Part shown: positions 1 to 5,666 of the stretch, one piece after another | Layout of the letters: each line of letters begins with the position of its first letter | How positions within the stretch are numbered: the first letter of the stretch is position 1 | IMG/VR virus record: IMGVR_UViG_3300042881_000470 | Location: 1-23,315 of that record | DNA: 23,315 nt | DNA from: a virus | Direction: 5' to 3' (one strand) | Notes under the pieces: model-generated | Told to the model about the DNA's origin: nothing | The model's input: only the letters and a program-made list of their open reading frames with translations | Databases searched by the model: none | Position numbers and translations under genes: made by a program

Positions 1-35
1 CCCTACCCCAAGGAGTAGAGAGGGATGGTTTCACC

Positions 36-411
36 GCCCGTTAGGGCTTCTGCATGTTAGGTTGTCCTAACCCCTGTGCTTGCAGATACGACCAGCACCG
101 TGGATTGTTCGGGAACTGCCCCCTAGCTTGCGCATACCACGTAACCCTTTGCTTCCACGCAGGCAGATATCTACCCCTTAGTAACGTCTGGAGTACGGTT
201 GTCGTAGGAGGAGAATCAGAACTAGACGGCTCACATGAAGCAGTGTCTTTTTAACGTCCTCCCCGTTAAGGGATGCGATGGCGCTAACCCAACGCCCGTC
301 TAGTTCTGAAACAAAAAAAGCCGTTACAACTGCCCTCGGTAGAAACCCTGCGGTGAAGACCAAGGGCGAGAGCATGTGTAACGACTTTCATTTGTTGCTT
401 TCTACGACAAC
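36..411 (+). ncRNA. Candidate structured non-coding RNA (three-way junction)
   Basis: No convincing protein gene lies here, but the complementarity is dense. An outer helix pairs 198-211 with 398-411 (14 pairs, 10 of them consecutive Watson-Crick, plus two G-U pairs that only work if the plus strand is the RNA). It encloses a perfect 14-bp helix, 216-229 with 296-309, and a second arm, 322-328 with 377-383, which contains 332-336 paired with 363-367. Inside the 14-bp arm are small hairpins 251-256/264-269 and 280-283/293-296. Upstream hairpins are 36-39/44-47 (loop GTTA) and 56-61/66-71 (loop TTGT). A-rich single-stranded linkers join the arms. A plus-strand intrinsic terminator follows at 679-713, so the transcript could run past 411. 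I do not recognise a known class: it is not tmRNA, RNase P or tRNA. Large phage RNAs such as GOLLD or ROOL are possible relatives, but this is untested. The 5' end may lie outside the window. Confidence 0.5.
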
Positions 412-433
412 AATTGCACTGTATCACAACTTA

Positions 434-480
434 TTGGAATGTTGTCAAGTACTTTTTAAAATATTTTTACCAACATCCAA
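434..480 (+). other. Long AT-rich hairpin
   Basis: TTGG (434-437) and ATGTTG (439-444) pair with CAACAT (471-476) and CCAA (477-480), giving ten pairs with a single bulged A at 438. The loop is AT-rich and contains a TTTTTAAAATATTTTT-like stretch. It lies just downstream of the branched RNA candidate and could be another domain of it. It could equally be part of an AT-rich unwinding element next to the iteron-like repeats at 513-582. Sequence alone does not separate these options. Confidence 0.4.
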
Positions 481-512
481 GTTACCGGAAGAATTAAAAA
501 GAATCCGCAGCT

Positions 513-582
513 CCGGGTTGCTGGTTATTGTTTAAACACGCACGCCGGGTGCTGCTGGATGCGTTTAAACAAAGCGCCGGGT
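513..582. repeat. Iteron-like repeats: CCGGGT every 32 bp with GTTTAAAC
   Basis: CCGGGT occurs at 513, 545 and 577, exactly 32 bp apart, about three helical turns. The first two copies are each followed by a GCTGG element and then by GTTTAAAC at 530-537 and 563-570. A third GTTTAAAC lies at 619-626. The block sits in the only long non-coding stretch outside the G-rich array, beside an AT-rich segment and recombination genes. It could be a replication origin or a cluster of protein-binding operators. Because a plus-strand terminator lies downstream, it may also be transcribed. The role is inference; the spacing is directly visible. Confidence 0.45.
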
Positions 583-634
583 GGCCAACAACTGTGTTTT
601 GCTTACCGGTTGAATTTGGTTTAAACTACGGGCT

Positions 635-656
635 ACCACAACTTGCAGTTGCTGGT
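635..656. other. Small hairpin with one bulge
   Basis: ACCACAACT (635-643) pairs with AGTTG and TGGT (647-651, 653-656) around the loop TGC, with C652 bulged. No T-tract follows on either strand, so it is not an intrinsic terminator by itself. It sits between the GTTTAAAC copy at 619 and the plus-strand terminator at 679, and may be a terminal stem of the same non-coding transcript. Confidence 0.3.
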
Positions 657-676
657 ACTCTCCTCCTGTTATGGGA

Positions 677-1114
677 TTAGCCCTTCTGAGTTTTCTTGGA
701 GGGGCTTTTTTTTGGAGCAACCTCGGGGATCTTTTCAATGATGATCTCTGCACGGGGGTTATCAGGGTCTAGCCCCCAGTAGCAATGACGCTCTTTTACC
801 TGCCTGTCGTTCTCATATATAAGACCCTGCATCAGGTCTAGGATCAGGCTCTCATCAAGGTCAGGTCTGCGTGACGCATAAAAAATATGCAGAGTAACTC
901 GCAGATCCCCCGTCATTAGAGTAGCCAATGGCTTGCACTGTTGCTTAAAAACATCAGAGTAACTTAATGCTTTCTTAGACTTAATCAGTCTAGACATACC
1001 ACCGTAGTGAACAACTCTCCTAGAGTTTGCTTTAGAAGCTGGCTCGCCAAAAATAATTTGTGATAGTGCTTGCAATTCAGTTGGAACATCGCTATTATTG
1101 AGGTCTGGGTTCAT
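677..1114 (-). CDS. rusA: RusA-like Holliday junction resolvase
   Basis: This 145-residue protein resembles the RusA family, dimeric endonucleases that cut Holliday junctions and other branched DNA in phage recombination and before packaging. Visible signatures are the early basic loop IFGEPASKANSRR (residues 21-33), the acidic core PDLDESLILD (84-93; D85, D87 and D93 are candidate metal ligands) and YENDRQV (100-106), then a C-terminal strand AEIIIEKI. The spacing in the DxD segment is shorter than in E. coli RusA, as I recall for a phage subgroup. The tail is Lys/Ser-rich and is encoded across the opposing terminator. The ATG at 1114 is chosen because it gives the usual family length; an open frame continues upstream to 1249 but would run into the divergent gene. 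The ribosome binding site is weak. It is the only minus-strand gene left of 8479. Confidence 0.75.
   Translation of the reverse strand: MNPDLNNSDVPTELQALSQIIFGEPASKANSRRVVHYGGMSRLIKSKKALSYSDVFKQQCKPLATLMTGDLRVTLHIFYASRRPDLDESLILDLMQGLIYENDRQVKERHCYWGLDPDNPRAEIIIEKIPEVAPKKSPSKKTQKG
679..713 (+). terminator. Intrinsic terminator for a plus-strand transcript, inside the rusA-like 3' end
   Basis: A 12-pair stem pairs 679-690 with 695-706 around the tetraloop TTTT (691-694). The outer eight pairs are mostly G-C and the inner ones include two G-U pairs that exist only on the plus strand. A run of T follows immediately (707-713). This is a canonical rho-independent terminator reading left to right. 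The only material upstream of it in this direction is the non-coding stretch 1-676, which supports a plus-strand RNA there. The complementary strand codes for the Lys/Ser/Pro-rich last residues of the rusA-like protein, so the same DNA serves both purposes. Confidence 0.75.
1070..1098 (+). promoter_or_regulatory. Sigma70-type promoter for the early operon
   Basis: TTGCAA (1070-1075) and TATTAT (1093-1098) are separated by exactly 17 bp. They match the consensus -35 at four and the -10 at five of six positions. Transcription would begin near 1105, giving a leader of about 30 nt that contains the AGGAGA ribosome binding site ahead of the ATG at 1135. The promoter lies inside the first codons of the opposing rusA-like gene, since the gap between the two genes is only 20 bp. 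The call rests on motif match alone. Confidence 0.5.
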
Positions 1115-1134
1115 AACAACTTTCAGGAGAGTAA

Positions 1135-2604
1135 ATGAAAATAACCAACAAACAAGGCTTACCCGCACCGTTAGTGGCTTTGCTTGCGAGAGACTTCTAC
1201 ACCAAGGGTGCTTCTCAGTATAGCGTAACCGAGTTAATGTCGCCACCAAAGATCCGCAGAATGCGCGAACAGTATGACGAGGAAATGGAGATTGACGTTA
1301 CCAAACTGATAGCTTCACAACTTGGCACGTTCATGCACGCCAAACTTGAGGGCAAGACAGTCGAGGGTTACACCAACGAGGAGCGCATCTTTCACTCCAT
1401 TGATGGCATCACCATCAGCGGTGCAGTGGATCTACAGGAACATACAGATGACGGGATTGTCATCATTGATTACAAGTTTGTTAAGGCTTGGTCAGTCATG
1501 CAGTCCAAGGACGACTGGGTCACCCAGTTGAACATCTACAAATGGCTTGTGGAAACAGTCAAGAAGCAAAAGGTCTGCGGTCTAAAGATCTGCGCCATCA
1601 TCAAAGACTACACCGCCCACTCCACTCAGGAGAACTATCCCGAGGCTGAGGCCGTGATGATTGACATCCCCATGTGGGATTCAGTTACCACCGAGACCTA
1701 TGTACGCAAACGCTTGGACATGCACCGTGCCGCCAAGCAAGCACAGGAATTCGGGGAGGACTTACAAGCCTGTACCGATGAAGAACGATGGATGAGCGAG
1801 ACCATCTACGCAGTGAAGAGAGAAGGACGCAAGACACCGGAGACTTCTGCGGAGTCAGCAAGTGGTGTAAACAATACCAAGGAGAACTCAATGTCACCCC
1901 ATGATTTACTGAAGATCAACGTCAATGATCACACCGAGAAGAAGAATGGCCTGACGTACCTGTCATGGGCGTGGGCATGGCAAGAGGCTTTAAAGGCCGA
2001 TGCCACTGCCACCTTTGATGTACAGACCTTTGAGGGTAAACCCTACATGGATGTCAATGGTACAGGCATGGTGTGGGTCACAGTGACTTTGTTCGGTCAG
2101 CCCCGAACCTGTATGTTGCCCGTCATGGATTACAAGAACAAGCCCATCCTTAACCCTGATGCGTTTGCCGTTAACACTGCAATCATGCGATGCATGACCA
2201 AAGCCCTCGCCTTGCACGGTTTGGGCATATACATCTATGCCGGAGATGACTTGCCGCAAGAGGACTCAAAAGCCGCTCCTAGCACAGAGGCAACGGCTCC
2301 AATGGGTGAACTGTACAAGAAGGAAGATGGCCCCAAGTACGAGAAGATTATTGCCAAGACTAAGGCCAAGCCACAACCCGTGGAATGGGACAACTCGGAC
2401 GCAAGTCGTAAGTTGTTTGCCGAAGGAATGATTGAGTGGACTTCCCACTGCACCACCGTAGCGGGTTTAAACAGCTACTGGAAGAGCAATGAACTTCAGC
2501 TTGATTCGCTGAAGCAAACGCACCCTCCCCTGTACGAGGAGGTCTTGAACTGCTTCAAATCCTTGAAGCTAAAACTTAACCAAACGGAGAAACCAAATGA
2601 GTGA
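1135..2604 (+). CDS. Fusion of PD-(D/E)XK exonuclease and DUF1071/Sak-type single-strand annealase
   Basis: This 489-residue protein joins two recombination functions that are usually separate genes. Residues 1-245 look like a RecB/Cas4-type PD-(D/E)XK exonuclease: VTELMSPPKI (31-40), H68, D99 in GAVDL, D112-Y113-K114, and Q131 with Y135. Such enzymes resect double-strand ends. Residues 253-370 match DUF1071 (Sak, Rad52-like annealing proteins): LLKINVND, GLTYLSWAWAWQE, LPVMDYKNKPI, and GLGIYIYAGDDLP near 370. These anneal the resulting single strands. The linker is about ten polar residues (ETSAESASGVNN region). The start ATG has a good AGGAGA site. An internal AAGGAG-6 nt-ATG at 1879-1893 could also produce the annealase alone (237 residues). 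The gene overlaps the start of the SSB-like gene by 8 bp, consistent with an exonuclease-annealase-SSB recombination module. A missing stop caused by assembly error is possible but cannot be tested here. Confidence 0.8.
   Translation: MKITNKQGLPAPLVALLARDFYTKGASQYSVTELMSPPKIRRMREQYDEEMEIDVTKLIASQLGTFMHAKLEGKTVEGYTNEERIFHSIDGITISGAVDLQEHTDDGIVIIDYKFVKAWSVMQSKDDWVTQLNIYKWLVETVKKQKVCGLKICAIIKDYTAHSTQENYPEAEAVMIDIPMWDSVTTETYVRKRLDMHRAAKQAQEFGEDLQACTDEERWMSETIYAVKREGRKTPETSAESASGVNNTKENSMSPHDLLKINVNDHTEKKNGLTYLSWAWAWQEALKADATATFDVQTFEGKPYMDVNGTGMVWVTVTLFGQPRTCMLPVMDYKNKPILNPDAFAVNTAIMRCMTKALALHGLGIYIYAGDDLPQEDSKAAPSTEATAPMGELYKKEDGPKYEKIIAKTKAKPQPVEWDNSDASRKLFAEGMIEWTSHCTTVAGLNSYWKSNELQLDSLKQTHPPLYEEVLNCFKSLKLKLNQTEKPNE
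1879..1893 (+). promoter_or_regulatory. Internal ribosome binding site and start for a stand-alone annealase
   Basis: AAGGAG (1879-1884) precedes an in-frame ATG (1891) by 6 nt, ideal bacterial spacing, and falls exactly at the junction of the exonuclease and annealase domains (codon 253). It is a stronger site than many true gene starts in this window. It suggests the ORF makes both a 489-residue fusion and a 237-residue annealase, or that two genes fused recently by loss of a stop codon. Confidence 0.65.
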
Positions 2605-2896
2605 TTTTGAAACACGCCCCGACACAGGCTCTTTATTCGCAGAGCAGAGCAAGAAGAACCCCAAGTCTCCGGATTACTCCGGAACGATTGCCATCAACCT
2701 TAAGGATCTGACGGCAATCAAGACCGAGAACGGCCTGACGATTATCAAGTTGTCCGGATGGAAGAAGGTTGGCAAGAGCGGTAAGACCTATCTGTCACTC
2801 GCAGTGAACCGATTCGTCCCACAACAACAAGGCGGTGTACGCCAAGAGAACCAAGCGCAGGACTTCCCTGCTGACGATAGCGAGATCCCGTTCTAG
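2597..2896 (+). CDS. SSB-like protein with acidic C-terminal tip
   Basis: A 99-residue protein with a small beta-rich core (DYSGTIAINLKDL, then KLSGWKKVGKSGKTYLSLAVNRF, residues about 25-75) and a flexible Gln-rich segment. It ends in ADDSEIPF. An acidic tail closing in IPF is the hallmark of bacterial and phage single-stranded DNA-binding proteins, which recruit partners through it. The core resembles the DUF736-like phage proteins rather than classical SSB. It follows the exonuclease-annealase gene with an 8-bp overlap and its own GGAG site, so co-translation is likely. It probably coats single strands during recombination and replication. The role is inferred from tail and position. Confidence 0.6.
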   Translation: MSDFETRPDTGSLFAEQSKKNPKSPDYSGTIAINLKDLTAIKTENGLTIIKLSGWKKVGKSGKTYLSLAVNRFVPQQQGGVRQENQAQDFPADDSEIPF

Positions 2897-2932
2897 TTAA
2901 AACGGGTATGATTTTGCTTTTAGGAGCAAATC

Positions 2933-3367
2933 ATGAAGGAATGTTTTAAATGCAGAACCGTCAAACCATTAAGTGATTTTTACAAGCACAACAAGATGGC
3001 TGACGGCCACGTTAACAAATGTAAGGAGTGCAACAAAAATGATGTCACAACCAATAGGAATAAGAATCTTGAAAAGATTCGTGAGTACGACAGGGCGCGG
3101 GGAAAAGAGTCAAAGCGCCTCAAGGCGGCAACAGAAATCACACGAGCATGGAGAGCTGAGGATTCCCGCAGGATCGTGGCTCACAGCCAAGTCGCCAAAG
3201 CCGTCCGTAACGGAACATTGGTCAGACAGCCTTGTGTCAGATGTTCTGGAACAAAAACTGTCGCCCATCACGAGGATTACGACCATCCTCTTGTTGTCGT
3301 GTGGCTTTGCCAAATCTGCCACAAACAACGCCACAAAGAACTTTTAATTAAAAAGGAGAGACCATGA
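2933..3367 (+). CDS. HNH-type endonuclease, homing-like
   Basis: A 144-residue protein. The N-terminus has two CxxC pairs (CFKCRTVKPLSDFY at 4-17 and CKECNK near 35), as in endonuclease VII-like zinc-binding modules. The middle is basic and helical. The C-terminus has the HNH-like signature CVRCSGTKTVAHHEDYDHPL followed by VWLCQICHKQRH (about residues 102-135), with paired Cys for zinc and His-His/His as catalytic and metal ligands. Phage proteins of this form are usually free-standing HNH nucleases. Its ribosome binding site is TAGGAGC, and its stop overlaps the next start (ATGA). The spacer before it (2897-2932) holds no obvious signal. It may be a mobile intruder in the recombination operon or a working phage nuclease. 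Confidence 0.7.
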   Translation: MKECFKCRTVKPLSDFYKHNKMADGHVNKCKECNKNDVTTNRNKNLEKIREYDRARGKESKRLKAATEITRAWRAEDSRRIVAHSQVAKAVRNGTLVRQPCVRCSGTKTVAHHEDYDHPLVVVWLCQICHKQRHKELLIKKERP

Positions 3368-3726
3368 CTAAAGCACAACAAATCAGAGCCTACAAAGAAG
3401 CCAACCCTACACACAAGCCAAGCGATGTTGCCAAGGCTTGTGGCGTAACTAACGCCTATGTTTACCAAGTCTTGCATAACGCCAAGAAGAAAAAGAAAGA
3501 CAAGAAAGAATTGAAGCCAGTAGTTCCTACAGAAGGACAAAAAGTTTTGCGCAGCGAGATTGATCGTTTACACGCAGAGATTGCTAACTGGAAAATCCTT
3601 GATGAAGTCAACGAGCAAATCATAGACGAGCAATCCAATAAGATTGAGCAGTTGAAAAACGACATCATTGGTTACCGTGCAGTGATCTCCTATCTTCAGG
3701 GGCAACTCGATGGCGTTACAGTTTGA
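3364..3726 (+). CDS. HTH DNA-binding protein with coiled-coil tail
   Basis: 120 residues. Residues 15-40 (PTHKPSDVAKACGVTNAYVY and following) fit a helix-turn-helix, with a Val-Ala-Lys-Ala-Cys-Gly turn typical of phage regulators. A Lys-rich hinge (KKKKKDKK) follows, and residues 60-112 are a charged heptad-like region that should form a coiled coil for oligomerisation. It is translationally coupled to the nuclease gene by ATGA and overlaps the next gene by 17 bp. It could be a transcription or replication regulator; the target is unknown. The palindrome GTTTAAAC, scattered over the genome, is a possible but untested binding site. Confidence 0.55.
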   Translation: MTKAQQIRAYKEANPTHKPSDVAKACGVTNAYVYQVLHNAKKKKKDKKELKPVVPTEGQKVLRSEIDRLHAEIANWKILDEVNEQIIDEQSNKIEQLKNDIIGYRAVISYLQGQLDGVTV

Positions 3727-4102
3727 AGCCCGTAAGGTTGCGCTCAAGCAAGACCGTACAGGTTTTATCTTGACGCTCTCTCTGCACCCTGACGAAGTCC
3801 CTGAAGAGATTCTGCGTGACTTTGTTGGGGCGAGATATGCCTGTGCGGTGGTTCGCATCCAAGATGATGAATCACCCACGCCATACGACAACCGAGTTCA
3901 GAAGGCCGGAATGCTTTGCCGTGATCCTGACTTCCAAGAGTTTTTGATGTGCGACAACGAAACAGACTGCATCCACATGTTGTGTAAACGATGTGGTATT
4001 GACTCCCGCACAGAACTTCATGGCAACGTACCGGCCAAAGTTAAGTTTGATGCTTTAGTCAATGCATACGAAAAAACGAAAGTAACAGATGACCCCTTCT
4101 AA
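3710..4102 (+). CDS. Conserved phage protein of unknown function
   Basis: 130 residues; I recognise the pattern from other phages but know no function. Conserved-looking segments are FEARKVALKQDRTGFILTLS at the start, LHPDEVPEEIL, VGARYACAVVRI, then an acidic stretch, AGMLCRDPDFQEFL and a C-terminal CGIDSRTEL segment ending in DDPF. The fold looks alpha/beta, without membrane segments or signal peptide. The CGI-SR-EL region resembles a short helical recognition element. It overlaps both neighbours (17 and 14 bp), so it belongs to the early recombination operon. The DDPF end is vaguely SSB-tail-like, which may be chance. Confidence 0.6.
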   Translation: MALQFEARKVALKQDRTGFILTLSLHPDEVPEEILRDFVGARYACAVVRIQDDESPTPYDNRVQKAGMLCRDPDFQEFLMCDNETDCIHMLCKRCGIDSRTELHGNVPAKVKFDALVNAYEKTKVTDDPF

Positions 4103-4406
4103 GAAACTTAAACCGTTCATGACGTACTTGGACGATGCAGACTACGTCAAGCTAAAGAAGTTTGCCCGAACCAAAAAGGTGACGATGGCTAGGATTCTGC
4201 GTGAGGGATTGGAGGTGCGTATGGCACAAGACAATCCTTACCTCAAAGGATTTAATGACGGACTGTCAGCCGCAACCAAGGTAATCAATGACCATCAGGC
4301 ATCGCAGATGAGATTCCCGTCAGGCAAATCATTTGGTGAACTGATCAACGAAGAGATTGCAAACCTAATCATGAGGGAGGTCTCAAGTGAAAGTGCTAAG
4401 GGGTAA
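4089..4406 (+). CDS. Ribbon-helix-helix-like DNA-binding protein
   Basis: 105 residues. The N-terminus (KPFMTYLDDADYVKLKKFAR, then KVTMARILREGLEVRM, residues 8-45) has the alternating strand followed by two helices of Arc/MetJ/CopG-type repressors, in which a dimer inserts a beta ribbon in the major groove. The rest (NPYLKGFNDGLSAATKVI and an Ile/Asn-rich helix) probably mediates oligomerisation. It overlaps the upstream gene by 14 bp and the downstream one by 20 bp. It is a candidate repressor of the early operon. RHH proteins often bind short palindromes, so GTTTAAAC should be considered as a site. Confidence 0.55.
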   Translation: MTPSKKLKPFMTYLDDADYVKLKKFARTKKVTMARILREGLEVRMAQDNPYLKGFNDGLSAATKVINDHQASQMRFPSGKSFGELINEEIANLIMREVSSESAKG

Positions 4407-4617
4407 CCGTAATCAATGCCAAGCATGTAAACAGTACTTCAACAGCAATGGTGCTTTTGAGAAGCACCGTACAGGCAAATATGGAGTAGACCGCAGATGC
4501 AGAACTCCAGAAGAAATGATTGAAAAGGGCTTTAGTTTAAACGCTGATGGTTTCTGGATCACTTCAAAGATGCCGGATCATCTCAAACTTAGGGAGAGAG
4601 AAGATGTTAACACCTGA
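4387..4617 (+). CDS. Small zinc-finger phage protein
   Basis: 76 residues, starting at GTG (4387) with a strong GGGAGG site 6-7 nt upstream. Residues 10-27 (CQACKQYFNSNGAFEKHR) form a CxxC...H finger, followed by DRRCRTPEEM, and the C-terminus has GFSLNADGFWI. This resembles short phage zinc-finger proteins whose Cys2-His-Cys cluster binds one zinc. Nucleic-acid or protein binding is likely, but the partner is unknown. A GTTTAAAC copy (4535-4542) falls within the coding sequence. The gene overlaps the RHH gene by 20 bp and the next one by 14 bp. Confidence 0.6.
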   Translation: MKVLRGNRNQCQACKQYFNSNGAFEKHRTGKYGVDRRCRTPEEMIEKGFSLNADGFWITSKMPDHLKLREREDVNT

Positions 4618-4783
4618 ACAACTACGCAAAAAAGCTAGAAAGATCTACAACAATAATATGGTTCCCGAACATATCAATCAACACAACCAACGCAAATGGG
4701 TGCGCTCAGTCTTGCAATTGGGGGATCGTTGGTTAATTGCTAAACCAATAGGGAGTCTCCATGCAAACCAAAGCAATACTTGA
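4604..4783 (+). CDS. Small conserved phage protein
   Basis: 59 residues from the ATG at 4604, chosen because GGGAGAGAG lies just upstream; a longer frame back to 4547 is possible but overlaps the finger gene more. The sequence MLTPEQLRKKARKIYNNN followed by HNQRKWVRSVLQLGDRWLIA is basic and helical, and I recall similar short proteins from other phages. No catalytic motif is visible. It overlaps the next gene by 23 bp, so the unit is coupled. Function unknown. Confidence 0.55.
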   Translation: MLTPEQLRKKARKIYNNNMVPEHINQHNQRKWVRSVLQLGDRWLIAKPIGSLHANQSNT

Positions 4784-4967
4784 ATTTACATACCCCGAAG
4801 ACGAAGACAACTTGTTATTCGCCATGAAGGGTAAGGATATGTACAAAACTTTAACGAGCATTAAGATGGCTGTCACTGGTGAGTTTACACACAAGGCAGA
4901 CATGAATATAGCGTTAAAGCGGGTACGTGATTTAACAGACCAAATGCTTAAAGAACTAAGCGAATAA
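4761..4967 (+). CDS. Small conserved phage protein preceding the RAMP-like gene
   Basis: 68 residues with a GGGAG site before the ATG. It begins with a strand rich in acidic and aromatic residues (AILEFTYPEDEDNLLFAMKG), then has two helices (YKTLTSIKM, and NIALKRVRDLTDQMLKEL at the end). The pattern EFTYPEDE...LL.A..G recurs in many phage genomes in my memory, with no known function. It is probably cytoplasmic. It lies 27 bp upstream of the RAMP-like gene and is likely co-transcribed with it. Confidence 0.55.
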   Translation: MQTKAILEFTYPEDEDNLLFAMKGKDMYKTLTSIKMAVTGEFTHKADMNIALKRVRDLTDQMLKELSE

Positions 4968-4994
4968 TTTTTAAACAAAGAAGAGAGTATCAAA

Positions 4995-5657
4995 ATGGCT
5001 AAAGAAATTGAAACAACATACGTAATTTCACCCCCTAAGTTTGCAACTGTGGATGTGTACCTAGAAGGTATTGCTCCATTGGTTGTAGAACGCTTCAGCA
5101 AGAAAGCGGAACTGATGGCAAAGATGCAAGAGGGTAAGTCTGCAAACAGTAAAAAGGTTCGTGATGCACGGGACTACGAAAAAGAAGCAGAAGATGCGCG
5201 TTACCGCAGTATGCAGGGATGGGAGGGTGTAAACGCTGCATCGTTTCGCGCTGCGATGATTTCTGCGTGTCGTCTGGTTGGCTTCAAGATGACGTTGGCG
5301 AAGCTGTCAACGTTTGTAGAGGCTGACGGCTGGGATCAACAGGATGGCATCCCATTGGTTCGTGTCTATGGAAAGAGCGATACATACACCGCACACACCC
5401 GTAACGCTACTGGCGTGGTGGATGTTCGTTCACGTCCTATGTATAAAGAGTGGGCAGTAAAACTACGTATTCGTTTTGATATGGATCAGTTTAAAACTGT
5501 GGATGTGATTAACTTGATCAGCCGTTGCGGCTTACAAGTTGGTATTGGAGCAGGCAGACCCGACAGTAAGGCTAGTGCCGGATGTGGATTTGGTTTGTTC
5601 CAAGTAGTAGAGAGCGACCAAGAAAGCGCAATCAGGGCCAAGTTTGGCATTGAGTGA
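4995..5657 (+). CDS. RAMP/Cas7-like protein (putative nucleic-acid binding)
   Basis: 220 residues; not securely identified. The layout resembles RAMP-superfamily proteins such as Cas7: an N-terminal strand ending in GIAPLVVERFS (residues 23-33), a charged insertion with Lys/Glu (40-68), a WEGVNAASFRAAMISACRL helix (76-94) in the place of the Cas7 segment of the form PGSSLKGALR, and a strand RPMYKEWAVKLRIRFD (141-156). Near 175-202 a Gly-rich loop VGIGAGRPDSKASAGCGFG precedes the last strand, LFQVV. Cas7 proteins use such a fold to line an RNA with regular spacing. No catalytic motif is evident. The gene has a GAAGAGAG site. Its stop lies next to GTTTAAAC (5659-5666) and a 510-bp periodic G-rich array, a natural candidate ligand. 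There are no cas1, cas2 or cas6 genes here, so it is not a normal CRISPR locus. Confidence 0.5.
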   Translation: MAKEIETTYVISPPKFATVDVYLEGIAPLVVERFSKKAELMAKMQEGKSANSKKVRDARDYEKEAEDARYRSMQGWEGVNAASFRAAMISACRLVGFKMTLAKLSTFVEADGWDQQDGIPLVRVYGKSDTYTAHTRNATGVVDVRSRPMYKEWAVKLRIRFDMDQFKTVDVINLISRCGLQVGIGAGRPDSKASAGCGFGLFQVVESDQESAIRAKFGIE

Positions 5658-5666
5658 CGTTTAAAC

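Noticed and set aside
54-254. Plus-strand ORF of 66 residues with several Cys
   Set aside because: No ribosome binding site and no family resemblance, and it lies across the hairpins of the RNA candidate.
1-676. tRNA or tmRNA genes
   Set aside because: No T-arm GTTCRA consensus with cloverleaf spacing and no CCA end could be found in the stretch.
565-753. Minus-strand ORF of 62 basic residues
   Set aside because: It overlaps the rusA 3' end in another frame, crosses three repeat elements and has no credible start.
1115-1249. Upstream extension of the RusA-like protein
   Set aside because: The extra 45 residues are antisense to the first codons of the exonuclease gene and do not look like the RusA family; the ATG at 1114 gives normal length.
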